Positions 33,536 through 42,481 of a DNA stretch of 64,000 nt are shown here, piece by piece. The position numbers and the translations under genes were made by a program. The notes below the pieces were generated by a model that saw only the letters and a program-made list of their open reading frames with translations, was not told where the DNA came from and did no database searches. Origin of the DNA: Rothia mucilaginosa. GTDB taxonomy: Bacteria; Actinomycetota; Actinomycetes; Actinomycetales; Micrococcaceae. The DNA is taken from assembly GCF_001548235.1 (NCBI RefSeq), contig NZ_AP014938.1:930001-994000 (forward strand). The letters run 5' to 3'. Positions within the stretch are counted from its first letter, which is position 1. The number at the start of each line of letters is the position of its first letter.

Positions 33536-34888
33536 ATGACTCACACCAACCCAGATACCCTCAGCCGCGGCTCATATAGCAACTCACGCCGCGTAGCCGA
33601 CATTCTGCGTGCAGAATCAGTCGGCGGTACCGTACTTCTGATTGCGACGGTGCTGGCAGTAGTACTCGCCAACACCCCCGCCTCCACCTTCTACTTTGGT
33701 CTGCGAGACACCGTGGTCGGCCCGGTTATCCCCGGCTTCAACCACCTGCAGATGAGCATCGGAACCTGGGCGGCAGACGGTCTGCTCGTCGTTTTCTTCT
33801 TCCTCACCGGCCTGGAGCTGAAGAAGGAATTCGTGATTGGTGACCTCAAGTCGCCCTCCACCGCGATTGTGCCGATTGCGGCTGCCTTCGGTGGCGTGGC
33901 AGTCCCCGCGATTATCTACACGGCGCTGAACTTCACCAGCCCCACCGCTCTGCACGGCTGGGCGATCCCCACCGCAACCGATATCGCGTTCGCGGTGTCT
34001 GTTCTCGCCGCCGTGGGTACTTTCCTCCCCTCGGCGATGCGCGTCTTCCTGCTGACCCTGGCTGTGGTCGACGACCTGATCGCAATCTGCATTATCGCAA
34101 TCTTCTACACCAATAACTTCCACGGCGAGTACCTGCTCTTCGCACTGATTCCGCTCGCACTTTTCGCGTTCATCGCCTACCGTGGCGAGACCATGCTGCA
34201 TCTGAAGCCTCTCGCCGCATGGGTTCTGCTGTTGCCCCTGGGCATCATCACCTGGGCACTCTTCCTCGAGTCCGGCATTCACGCGACCATTTCCGGCGTG
34301 GTTCTGGGCTTCCTGGTGCCCGTGAAGATGTCCGCACGCTCCGAGGCAGCACACGCAGAACACGGTCTGGCAGAGGTGCTGGAGCATCGCTTCCGCCCCC
34401 TCTCCACGGGCATCTGCGTGCCCGTCTTCGCGTTCTTCAGCGCGGGTGTGGCCGTTGGCGGCTTTGAAGGCCTCGGACGCGCCCTCACCGACTCGGTGGC
34501 GGTCGGCATCATGGTTGCGCTGGTCGCCGGTAAAACCATCGGTATTTTCGGCACCACCTGGCTCGTGACTCGCTTCAAGAACGCTAACCTCGACCCGGAC
34601 GTCGCCTGGATTGACGTGGTCGGCCTGGCTGCAACCGGCGGTATCGGCTTCACCGTGTCCCTACTGGTGGCTGAGCTGTCCTTCCCGCACGGCTCCCCGC
34701 ACACCGAGGATGCAAAGATTGCGATTCTCTTCGGTTCCGTGCTCGCCGCGATTGTCGGTGCCATTATCCTTTCACGCCGTAACAAGCACTACCGTGCCCT
34801 GGCTGAGAAGGAAAGCGTGGACGCTGACGACAACGGCATCCCCGACGTCTTCGAGGGCACCTACCGTGACCCGAAGACTGAAGCCTAG
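33536..34888 (+). CDS. nhaA: Na+/H+ antiporter NhaA
   Basis: A 450-residue inner membrane antiporter that exports sodium in exchange for protons. Key residues are present: PTATDIAFAVSVL (the Asp equivalent to D133 of the E. coli protein) and VVDDLIAICIIAIFY (the paired Asp equivalent to D163/D164), as well as GLELKKEFVIGDL near the N-terminus. About 11-12 helices can be counted. The start at 33536 follows GAGGAG closely; the longer open frame upstream crosses the ferritin terminator and is rejected. The acidic tail (ESVDADDNGIPDVFEGTYRD) is an extension of unknown role. Confidence 0.95.
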   Translation: MTHTNPDTLSRGSYSNSRRVADILRAESVGGTVLLIATVLAVVLANTPASTFYFGLRDTVVGPVIPGFNHLQMSIGTWAADGLLVVFFFLTGLELKKEFVIGDLKSPSTAIVPIAAAFGGVAVPAIIYTALNFTSPTALHGWAIPTATDIAFAVSVLAAVGTFLPSAMRVFLLTLAVVDDLIAICIIAIFYTNNFHGEYLLFALIPLALFAFIAYRGETMLHLKPLAAWVLLLPLGIITWALFLESGIHATISGVVLGFLVPVKMSARSEAAHAEHGLAEVLEHRFRPLSTGICVPVFAFFSAGVAVGGFEGLGRALTDSVAVGIMVALVAGKTIGIFGTTWLVTRFKNANLDPDVAWIDVVGLAATGGIGFTVSLLVAELSFPHGSPHTEDAKIAILFGSVLAAIVGAIILSRRNKHYRALAEKESVDADDNGIPDVFEGTYRDPKTEA

Positions 34889-34940
34889 CAAGAACTCCTA
34901 AGGTCTAGTACCTTCCCTACACCCCAATCCCCCACTGATA

Positions 34941-37900
34941 ATGATGTCTCACCGCACTACCTCACGTCGCCGTACAGCACGAGCAGGGCAGGCGCCCGCA
35001 CCTCCTTCAAGGTATGCAGAGATATCAGCACGCGTGGTGATTGGGGTGTATTCTTTTGCCGCGCTACTGACCACGTTCGCGTGGATTATTTCTCCTCTGC
35101 GGCACGGTCGCGGCTTCACTTGGTGGGAAGTCACCGCTGACCTGCTGAATATTCCCTCCACGCACACGCTACCCAGCGCCATTACGATGATTGTGCTTGT
35201 GTCCGGGCTGATTGTGCGCAAGCGTGCCGCTCTCATTGCAGCCATCGTTTTTCAGGTGCTTGGTGTGCTGATCGCCAGCCATAGCGCATTCACTCTGGTG
35301 TTCCCCGCGGGGATTATGCCGAAGGACCGTATTTTCTCCTCGACGGTCGATACGCTCTCCATCGTGTTTGCGTGTGCGCTGGTGCCTTTCCTTTTCTCAA
35401 TTCGTTCGGCGTTCCCGGCGCGTATTGGTCGCCTCTCGTGGGTGGGTGCGGCGTTGACGGCTGTTGGCGGCATCCTGCTGACTACTCTGGTGCTCTGGTA
35501 CCTCTGCCACATTGGTGTGTGGGAGCCGTTGCGTTCGGTGACCCCGTGGGAGTTGCTGATGCACGGCATGGGTATTGAGCGTACCCATCCTGGCGTGTGG
35601 TCTGCCGATGTGGTCGCTTTTTTGGCTTCTTTCGGTTACGGCGCCTCGCTGGTTGCGGCACTGTACCTGTTGGCGCGCGGTTACCGTGCCCCGGATGCGT
35701 GGACCGGCGAGAAGGAGCTGAAGATTCGCGCTCTGCTACAGCAGTACGGTGCCAATGATTCGCTCTCCTATTTTGCGACGCGTCGCGATAAGCAGGTGAT
35801 TTTCTCTCCGGATCAGAAGGCGGCTATTACGTACCGTTCGGTGGGTTCGGTGTGTTTGGCGTCGAGCGACCCGGTGGGTGACCCTGATTCGTGGGATGCC
35901 GCCATTGAGCAGTGGATGCTGCAGGCGCGTAGCTATGGTTGGGTTCCTGCGGCGCTGAGCGTGAGTGAGGCGGGTGCGCGCGCCTACAACCGTGCGGGTC
36001 TGTCGATTATTCAGATGGGTGAGGAGGCTGTCCTTGAGGCGGACCGTTTCACGCTCAATGACACGTCGATGCTGCCGGTGCGGCAGGCGGTTCAGCGTGT
36101 GCGTCGCGGCGGGTACACGGCGCAGATGCATCGCTTTGCGGAGCTGGATGAGCAGCAGTGTCAGCAGGTTGCGGAGAATATTTCGGCGTGGCGTCATGGG
36201 CGTGTGGAGCGTGGCTTCTCGATGGCGCTGAATCGTGTGAATGATCCGGCGGATTCTTCGTCTGTTCTGGTGTCGGCTCATGATGAGGCTGGTCAGATGG
36301 TGGCTCTGCTGTCGTTCGTCCCGTGGGGTCCTACGGGGCTGTCTTTGGATGTTATGCGCCGCTCCCCTGAGGCACCTAATGGTGTGGTGGAGTTTATGGT
36401 GGCGTCGCTGATGGAGCAGGCGGCGTCTTTGGGTGTGCGTCGGGTGTCGCTGAATTTTGCGATGTTTGGCCATATTTTTGAGGCTGCTGATCAGGTGGGT
36501 GCGTCGGCGTGGAACCGTTTTGCTTCCCGCTCTTTGGGTGTGCTGGATCGTTTTCTGCAGTTGCGCCGCCTGTATCGTTTCAATCTGAAGTTTGCTCCGC
36601 TGTGGGTTCCTCGTTTTTTGGCGACGGAGCCGACGTTGGCGATGGCGAATGTAGTGGTTGCGTCGGGTATGGCGGAGGGCTTTTTACCGAATTTGTCGGC
36701 GCGTCGTTTGCAGGATCAGGAGCAGGTTCTTTCTGCAGATGAGCTGGAGGCTCTTCGCCAGATGCAGCTCGCTACTGTGGAAGAGCTTCCTGAGGTGTCG
36801 CGTAGCGATCAGACTCAGCACCGTCTGCGCCATTTGGATGCGCTGCGTGCGGCGGGCATGGAGCCGTATCCGCTGGGTGGTGAGAAGGGCGGTCATGACG
36901 TCTCTGTGCTGGGCGTGAAGGATGCCCTGCGTATATTCTCTTCTGAAAATATTCCAGATTCGGAATTCATGGTTTCGGGTCGTATTCGCGCGCTTCGCAA
37001 CCATGGTGGAGTCCTCTTTGCAACTCTGATTGAAGGGGGTGAAACCCTGCAGGTCGTCATGGAACGCAGCCTGGTGGGCGAGCGCCCGCTGAGCCTCGCC
37101 TCCCGCAACCTGGATACTGGTGACATCATCACCGTGCAGGGCACCTACGGGGCGAGCCGTAACGGTACCCAATCGCTGATTGCCACCTCCTGGCACATGG
37201 CGTCGAAGAGCCTGCACCCCATCCCCTTCGACTCCTTTACTGACCCGGAGGCGCGTCTGCGTCGCCGTTCCACGGACCTGTTGGTGCATCCGGATCAGAT
37301 GCAGAATCTGCGTCTGCGTACCGCGGTCATTAAGGCGCTGCGAGCCCGCCTGGATGCGGAGGGTTTCCTTGAGGTGGAGACCCCGATTCTGCATACGGTG
37401 CACGGTGGCGCGAGCGCGCGTCCGTTCCGCACGTATATCAATGCGTATGGTGAGGACCTAACGCTGCGTATTGCGCCAGAGCTGTACCTGAAGCGCCTGG
37501 TGGTGGGCGGTAGCGGTCCGGTGTATGAGCTGGGTCGTGATTTCCGCAATGAGGGTGCTGATGCGACCCATAACCCGGAGTTTACGGTGCTTGAGGCGTA
37601 TCGTCCGTATGCGGATTATGTGCAGATGCGTGAGTTGACGGAGCGCCTGATTAAGGATGCCGCGCAGGCGATGTTTGGTTCGGTGTCTTTGCCGCTGGGC
37701 CATAAGGCGTCGAGTGAGCGCACGGTGTCTGATGTGTCGGGTCCGTGGCGTGTGGTGTCGGTGTGTGATGCCCTGTCGGAGGCGCTGGGTCGCCGCGTGG
37801 ATGTGCAGACGGATTTTGAGGAGCTGCTGGCTCTGGCGCAGCAGCACGGTGTGCGTGTTCATAAGGGTATGGGCCCGGGGGCCATCGTTGAGGAGCTGTA

Positions 37901-38291
37901 CGGTGAGCTGGTTGAGGCGCATACGGTGGAGCCGACGTTCTATACGGATTTCCCGGCGGAGACGAGTCCGCTTGCGGCGCCGCATCGTAGTGTTCCGGGT
38001 TTGGCAGAGCGCTGGGATTTGGTGATTAACGGCATGGAGATGGGCTGTGCGTATTCCGAGTTGGCGGATCCGCTGGTGCAGCGTGAGCGTCTGACGGAGC
38101 AGTCGTTGAAGGCGGCTTCGGGCGACCTGGAGGCGATGGAGGTGGATGAGGATTTCCTGTACGCCTTGGAGACGGGCATGCCGCCGACGGGTGGTTTGGG
38201 TCTGGGTGTGGACCGTTTGGTGATGCTGTTGACTCAGACGCAGATTCGTGGGGTGTTGTCGTTCCCGTTCGTGAAGCCTGAGCGTTCATAA
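34941..38291 (+). CDS. lysX: Bifunctional lysyl-phosphatidylglycerol synthase / lysyl-tRNA synthetase
   Basis: A 1,116-residue fusion. The N-terminus has about six to seven membrane helices (27-240), then an MprF-type DUF2156 transferase domain (about 245-560) that transfers lysine from Lys-tRNA to phosphatidylglycerol. The second half is a complete class II lysyl-tRNA synthetase: OB fold (about 655-760), motif 2 DFRNEGADATHNPEFTVLEA (near 866) and motif 3 GLGLGVDRLVML (near 1086). This matches LysX of mycobacteria, which makes lysinylated lipids that protect against cationic peptides and acid. The start is ATG 34941 or 34944 with a weak ribosome site. The gene is clearly G/T-rich in its + strand, unlike genes in the left part of the window. 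Confidence 0.95.
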   Translation: MMSHRTTSRRRTARAGQAPAPPSRYAEISARVVIGVYSFAALLTTFAWIISPLRHGRGFTWWEVTADLLNIPSTHTLPSAITMIVLVSGLIVRKRAALIAAIVFQVLGVLIASHSAFTLVFPAGIMPKDRIFSSTVDTLSIVFACALVPFLFSIRSAFPARIGRLSWVGAALTAVGGILLTTLVLWYLCHIGVWEPLRSVTPWELLMHGMGIERTHPGVWSADVVAFLASFGYGASLVAALYLLARGYRAPDAWTGEKELKIRALLQQYGANDSLSYFATRRDKQVIFSPDQKAAITYRSVGSVCLASSDPVGDPDSWDAAIEQWMLQARSYGWVPAALSVSEAGARAYNRAGLSIIQMGEEAVLEADRFTLNDTSMLPVRQAVQRVRRGGYTAQMHRFAELDEQQCQQVAENISAWRHGRVERGFSMALNRVNDPADSSSVLVSAHDEAGQMVALLSFVPWGPTGLSLDVMRRSPEAPNGVVEFMVASLMEQAASLGVRRVSLNFAMFGHIFEAADQVGASAWNRFASRSLGVLDRFLQLRRLYRFNLKFAPLWVPRFLATEPTLAMANVVVASGMAEGFLPNLSARRLQDQEQVLSADELEALRQMQLATVEELPEVSRSDQTQHRLRHLDALRAAGMEPYPLGGEKGGHDVSVLGVKDALRIFSSENIPDSEFMVSGRIRALRNHGGVLFATLIEGGETLQVVMERSLVGERPLSLASRNLDTGDIITVQGTYGASRNGTQSLIATSWHMASKSLHPIPFDSFTDPEARLRRRSTDLLVHPDQMQNLRLRTAVIKALRARLDAEGFLEVETPILHTVHGGASARPFRTYINAYGEDLTLRIAPELYLKRLVVGGSGPVYELGRDFRNEGADATHNPEFTVLEAYRPYADYVQMRELTERLIKDAAQAMFGSVSLPLGHKASSERTVSDVSGPWRVVSVCDALSEALGRRVDVQTDFEELLALAQQHGVRVHKGMGPGAIVEELYGELVEAHTVEPTFYTDFPAETSPLAAPHRSVPGLAERWDLVINGMEMGCAYSELADPLVQRERLTEQSLKAASGDLEAMEVDEDFLYALETGMPPTGGLGLGVDRLVMLLTQTQIRGVLSFPFVKPERS

Positions 38292-38320
38292 CCCAACCCG
38301 ATACCCCCGCTATTCGCTAT

Positions 38321-38353
38321 GCCCGGTGCGAGGTTTTGTGCCTTGTGCCGGGC
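38321..38353 (+). terminator. Terminator after lysX
   Basis: GCCCGGTGCGAGG (38321-38333) pairs along its whole length with CCTTGTGCCGGGC (38341-38353), including three G-U pairs; the T-run is weak. Confidence 0.65.
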
Positions 38354-38629
38354 TTCTCGCGCCCCGCCCCGCTAGTGTTGGTGGAACCCGTACGGGATCT
38401 TATATTTACTCTGCCCGTATATTAAGTATTCGTTACATTTTGCGTTGCGCCCCTTTTTAAATTGTCTAGCGGGGGTTGCACCCGACACAATGGGGTGACT
38501 AATCATACGGAGCATATACCCCTCCGTTACGCGGCGTGAGTCCGCATCACCCAGCAATGTAGCCCCCACCTCGTCCGTCTTCCGGGTTTGAGAGTGAGGG
38601 CCTTTTTGCTTTCAAGATTGGAGTACCGA
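38354..38629 (+). other. Long leader of the amino-acid symporter gene
   Basis: About 275 bases with no gene. Several local hairpins can be drawn (for example ACGGAG/CTCCGT at about 38507-38527). I checked for the glycine riboswitch core and for a T-box and recognised neither. Confidence 0.35.
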
Positions 38630-40183
38630 GTGGATTTTCTTCTGAATATCATCGGGGACATTAATACGCAGACTGCGGGACTGACTTCCACCGTGGATGC
38701 TGTGCAGAACTGGATGTGGAGTAATTTCCTCTACTACGCTCTGATTGCGGCTGGTCTGTACATTACGATTCGTACTCGCGGCGTGCAGTGGCGTTCCATT
38801 AAGGAAATGGTTCGTGTCCTGGGTGACCCGGTTGCTCGTGAGGCTGACGGCAAGAAGAGTATTTCTTCGTTCCGTGCGTTTACTGTGTCGGCGGCTTCTC
38901 GTGTGGGTACCGGTACTGTTGCGGGTGTTGCTTTGGCTATTGCTATGGGCGGCCCGGGTGCTGTGTTCTGGATGTGGGTTATTGCTGCTGTTGGTGCGGC
39001 TTCTGCTTTCGCGGAGTCCCTTCTGGGTCAGCTGTACAAGGAGCGCGGTAAGGATTCTTACATTGGTGGTCCAGCGTACTACATGAAGCGCGGTCTGAAT
39101 GCTCCGTGGATGGGTTACATCTTCGTGGCGTTCATTGTGATCACTTATGCGTTTGTGTTTGTGGCGGTTCAGACAAATGCTGTGGTGGATGCTGCGGCGA
39201 ACTCGTTCAACATTGATGTTTCGGGTACTAACTCGATGGGCTTCCGCATCACTATTGGTCTAATTATGGTGGCGCTGACTGCGGCTATTATTTTCGGTGG
39301 TATTCGCGCGATTTCTTCGGTGACTGAGTGGCTGGTGCCGATTATGGCGGTGCTGTATCTGCTGCTGGGTCTGCTGGTTGTTCTGCTGAACATCTCTGAG
39401 GTTCCGAATATGCTGCTGATGATTTTCCAGGGTGCTTTCGGCATTAAGGAGTTCGTGACTGGCGGTACCATGGGTGCCGTGATTTGGGGTATGAAGCGTG
39501 GCCTGCTGACTAACGAGGCGGGTATGGGTACTGCTCCGAACGCTGGTGCGACCGCTACTATTTCTCACCCGGCTAAGCAGGGTTACGTGCAGACTCTGGG
39601 TGTTTACTTTGACACGATGATGGCGTGTACTGTGACCGCGTTTATTGTTCTGCTGTCGAATCCGACCTATGGTGATCGTTCGCGCGGTGCGTCGCTGACT
39701 CAGTCGGCTTTGGCGATGCAGCTGGGCGATTGGGCGGTTCACTTCCTGACTATCGCTATTTTCATGTTTGCGTTCTCGACTGTGATTGGTAACTACTACT
39801 ACGGCGAGTCGAACATGCGTTTCGTGACTGAGCGTAAGCTGCCGATGACTATTTTCCGTGCGCTGGTTCTGGTGTTCGTGTTCTTCGGCGCGATTTCTTC
39901 GCTGGATCTGGTGTGGACTACCGCGGATATGTTGAATGCCGGCATGGTGATTGTGAACTTGACGGCGGTTCTGTTGATGACTCCGCAGGTTGTTGCGGTG
40001 TTGAAGAACTATGAGGCTCAGCGTAAGGCTGGTTTGGAGCCGATTTTCAAGGCTTCGGATATGCCTGAGTTGAAGAATCTTGCGGCATGGGATGGTACCG
40101 ATGCGGTGACTACCCGTGAGTTCTGGGCTGAGTATGATGCGAAGGCTGCTGAGCGTCGTGCTGCGAAGAAGGTTAGCCGCTAG
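38630..40183 (+). CDS. Alanine/glycine:cation symporter family protein (AGCS)
   Basis: A 517-residue membrane transporter that imports alanine or glycine with sodium or protons. Family features: GVQWRSIKEMVRVLGDP near residue 43, GTGTVAGVALAIAMGGPGAV (near 95), the AGCS signature region ESLLGQLYKERGKD, and GMKRGLLTNEAGMGTAPNAG (near 290). About 10-11 helices. The start is GTG 38630 with TTGGAG seven bases upstream; a longer in-frame start would add 14 residues. It is monocistronic, between terminators. Confidence 0.92.
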   Translation: MDFLLNIIGDINTQTAGLTSTVDAVQNWMWSNFLYYALIAAGLYITIRTRGVQWRSIKEMVRVLGDPVAREADGKKSISSFRAFTVSAASRVGTGTVAGVALAIAMGGPGAVFWMWVIAAVGAASAFAESLLGQLYKERGKDSYIGGPAYYMKRGLNAPWMGYIFVAFIVITYAFVFVAVQTNAVVDAAANSFNIDVSGTNSMGFRITIGLIMVALTAAIIFGGIRAISSVTEWLVPIMAVLYLLLGLLVVLLNISEVPNMLLMIFQGAFGIKEFVTGGTMGAVIWGMKRGLLTNEAGMGTAPNAGATATISHPAKQGYVQTLGVYFDTMMACTVTAFIVLLSNPTYGDRSRGASLTQSALAMQLGDWAVHFLTIAIFMFAFSTVIGNYYYGESNMRFVTERKLPMTIFRALVLVFVFFGAISSLDLVWTTADMLNAGMVIVNLTAVLLMTPQVVAVLKNYEAQRKAGLEPIFKASDMPELKNLAAWDGTDAVTTREFWAEYDAKAAERRAAKKVSR

Positions 40184-40210
40184 TTTCTAAGCCTTGCATA
40201 GGCTTTGTAG

Positions 40211-40248
40211 AGGGTCCGTCCTGCTGCGGTGCGGGGCGGGCCCTTTTA
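40211..40248 (+). terminator. Terminator after the AGCS gene
   Basis: AGGGTCCGTCCTGC (40211-40224) pairs with GCGGGGCGGGCCCT, followed by TTT. Confidence 0.9.
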
Positions 40249-40369
40249 TGTACCCGAGGCGCATATGGGACTGTCTATTAGCGGTAGCTCTGAACGCCTC
40301 CTCGAACTGTTCTGAGGGCCTGTGGACCCCTTCGGGTCTGTATGCTTAGAAAGGATGTTAGGAGGGCTT

Positions 40370-40720
40370 ATGGATTGGAATGCTGTACTGGAGCTGGTGG
40401 TCACGGTCGTGTTTCTGGCGGGCATTGCGTTGGCGCTGCTGTGCTTGGTGACAATTCACCGGAATCCGTATTTTTCTGAGGTGCAGAAGTTAAAGTGGCT
40501 TCTGCTGGTGTTGTGCCTGCCGTATGTGGGTCCGGTGACGTGGTTGTTGCGTGCGCGTTTGGAACGTATTGACCGGGAACGTGCTGAGCACGAGCGTGCG
40601 GTGCGGGAGCGGGGTTCCGCAGCTACTTCTGATGCGGTTGCTTCCGGTGCGACTGCTTCCGGTGGGGTGTCCGATAGTGCCTCGGAGGCTCGTTCTGACA
40701 CCTCCACCACCTCCAAGTAA
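40370..40720 (+). CDS. PLDc_N-domain small membrane protein
   Basis: A 116-residue protein with two helices (about 6-28 and 42-60) and the PLDc_N pattern (HRNPYFSEVQKLKWLLLVLC then LPYVGPVTWLL), found before phospholipase D domains and also as stand-alone proteins like this one. The tail is a charged coil (ERIDRERAEHERAVRERG) and a Ser/Ala/Thr stretch. AGGAGG at 40360-40365 selects ATG 40370 over an upstream in-frame ATG. Function is unknown. It lies just upstream of tRNA-Leu. Confidence 0.8.
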   Translation: MDWNAVLELVVTVVFLAGIALALLCLVTIHRNPYFSEVQKLKWLLLVLCLPYVGPVTWLLRARLERIDRERAEHERAVRERGSAATSDAVASGATASGGVSDSASEARSDTSTTSK

Positions 40721-40832
40721 CAAAGCAAACAACGAGACAAGTAACGAAGGTCACACTCTCTCAATTGGACAGCACCGCGTGCAGTCCGTATAGTTTTATG
40801 TGTTGCCTGCGGTGATACACCGTAAGACACAT

Positions 40833-40919
40833 GCGCGAGTGGCGGAATAGGCAGACGCGCACGGTTCAGGTCCGTGTGCCCGTGAGGGCGTGGGGGTTCA
40901 ACTCCCCCCTCGCGCACCA
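40833..40919 (+). tRNA. tRNA-Leu (anticodon CAG)
   Basis: Full cloverleaf with long variable arm: acceptor GCGCGAG/CTCGCGC, anticodon loop TTCAGGT with CAG, variable stem GCCCGTGAGGGC, T-arm GGGGGTTCAACTCCCCC, and encoded CCA at 40917-40919. It is followed by a strong terminator. Confidence 0.97.
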
Positions 40920-40922
40920 ACG

Positions 40923-40954
40923 ATCCCCGGTTCGAAAGAACCGGGGATTTTTTC
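40923..40954 (+). terminator. Terminator after tRNA-Leu
   Basis: ATCCCCGGTTC-GAAA-GAACCGGGGAT, then seven T. Confidence 0.97.
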
Positions 40955-41147
40955 ATATCCATAACCATTTCCCCGCTAAATGACGGGGTTCCAGAGCGAT
41001 GGCGAGTGCATCACCTAAAATAGAATCGGGTGTGTTCATTCACAGGACACACAGCTAACGCACAGACACGCTCGTTAAACTGAGCCTTTCGGATAAAGAC
41101 CGTTTGCGCGGTCTGTTGCTCGGAATGGTCGTTGAGAAGGAGGCGGC

Positions 41148-42014
41148 ATGAAGTTTTTCGACAAGCTGGGCAAGCTGGAGCAAGGCATCGGTCGCACTGT
41201 CGGCCTTTCCAAGGGCTTCGGCACCTTTGCGAAGGCGGATGTTGCTAACCGCGTCCGCATCATGATGGATGACGAGTCCTACGTGGACGGCAGTGGCCGC
41301 ACTATGGCTCCTAATGTCTATACTCTCCGTTTTGCGCCGGTTGATTTCCCCCGCGTACGCGAGTGGGGCAACCCGTTCGCTGTTGAGCTGTGCGATTTGG
41401 CGATTTCGCACGCCCGCGCGCAGGGTTACACCCTGATTGGTGCAGTTCGCGTGACGTTCAACGTTCTTGATTCTCTCTCTGAGGGCGAGTTTGAGGTTGT
41501 TGCGACCTTCGAGCCGTTCTCTGTGCCGGAGGCTCCGGCGTCCCCGTCGTCTCTGCGCGGTGCTACTAACTATGCGCCGGTGCGTCCGCCGCGTGAGTCT
41601 TCTTTGCCGACCCGCATTACGAAGCCTGCAGCCCAGCCGGCCCCTCCTGTTCAGCCTGCACCTCAGCAGGCTCCTGCGCCTCGCCTGAACATGCCGGTAC
41701 CGTCCCCTGCGGCGGGTGCTCCCCGTTTCTTCTTGGAGATTGAGGGTCGCATGCACCCGGTGGATCGTCTGCCGTTTGTGCTGGGCCGCGGTTCTGATGC
41801 TGATCTTCGCCTGGATGATAAGGGCGTTTCTCGCCGTCACCTGCAGCTTTCGATGCAGGGTGGTGCGGTGGTCGCCTCCGATATGGGTTCTACTAATGGC
41901 ACGCTGATTAATGGGGTGCCTTTGCGTGCGCCCGTGGTGCTGGCGAACGGTTCGCTGCTTCGCATGGGTAATACCCGCATCATTTTCCATAGTTCGACCG
42001 GAGGTGCCCGTTAA
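41148..42014 (+). CDS. fhaA: FHA-domain protein FhaA (DUF3662 + FHA)
   Basis: A 288-residue cytoplasmic adaptor. The N-terminal DUF3662 domain (about 1-125: MKFFDKLGKLEQGIGRTVG, then NVYTLRFAPVDFPRV) is joined by a Pro/Ala linker (130-190) to a C-terminal FHA domain with the phosphothreonine-binding motifs FVLGRGSDADL, VSRRHLQL and GSTNGTLINGVPL. FhaA binds phosphorylated partners of the Ser/Thr kinases, such as the lipid II flippase regulator MviN. It is shorter than the mycobacterial protein, mainly in the linker. It is first in the seven-gene operon; GAAGGAGG precedes the ATG and the stop overlaps the next start (TAATG). Confidence 0.95.
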   Translation: MKFFDKLGKLEQGIGRTVGLSKGFGTFAKADVANRVRIMMDDESYVDGSGRTMAPNVYTLRFAPVDFPRVREWGNPFAVELCDLAISHARAQGYTLIGAVRVTFNVLDSLSEGEFEVVATFEPFSVPEAPASPSSLRGATNYAPVRPPRESSLPTRITKPAAQPAPPVQPAPQQAPAPRLNMPVPSPAAGAPRFFLEIEGRMHPVDRLPFVLGRGSDADLRLDDKGVSRRHLQLSMQGGAVVASDMGSTNGTLINGVPLRAPVVLANGSLLRMGNTRIIFHSSTGGAR

Positions 42015-42478
42015 TGGCGTCCGAACTGACTGTTACTATCCTTCGTTACGCTTTTCTGGCGCTCATCTGGTTCTTTGTTTTCCTGGTGGTTTCGGCTGCT
42101 CGCCGTGACCTTGGTTTGGGTAAGAACTATCGTGCGGCGCCGGTTGATGCTGTTCCGGAGGCTACCCATATTGCGCCTCCGCCGACTCGCCCTTCGCAGC
42201 TTGTGATTACTGCGGGTGCGCAGGCTGGCGCGATGATGCAGCTGGGTGATCACCCGATTACTATTGGCCGCGCTAATGACATTGAGGTGTCCCTGCAGGA
42301 TGATTACGCCTCGGGCCGTCATGCGCGTCTGTTCCCTCAGGGTTCCCGTTGGTTCCTGGAGGATTTGAATTCTACTAATGGTACGTTCGTCAATGGCGAG
42401 CGTCTGACTCGTGCGACCCCGATTGAGCCCGGTGATGATTTCCGCGTTGGCGGTACCACCATGCAGTTGAGGGGCTAG
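42014..42478 (+). CDS. fhaB: FHA-domain membrane protein FhaB (FipA)
   Basis: A 154-residue protein with one N-terminal helix (about 8-27) and a C-terminal FHA domain (ITIGRANDIEV, SGRHARL, NSTNGTFVNGERL) that reads phosphothreonine made by PknA/PknB. In relatives it links the kinases to cell division (FtsZ/FtsQ). It starts in the stop codon of fhaA and is spaced three bases from pstP, so translation is coupled. Confidence 0.95.
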   Translation: MASELTVTILRYAFLALIWFFVFLVVSAARRDLGLGKNYRAAPVDAVPEATHIAPPPTRPSQLVITAGAQAGAMMQLGDHPITIGRANDIEVSLQDDYASGRHARLFPQGSRWFLEDLNSTNGTFVNGERLTRATPIEPGDDFRVGGTTMQLRG

Positions 42479-42481
42479 TGT

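Noticed and set aside
38354..38629. Glycine riboswitch or T-box before the symporter
   Set aside because: Neither the glycine riboswitch core nor the T-box sequence could be found.
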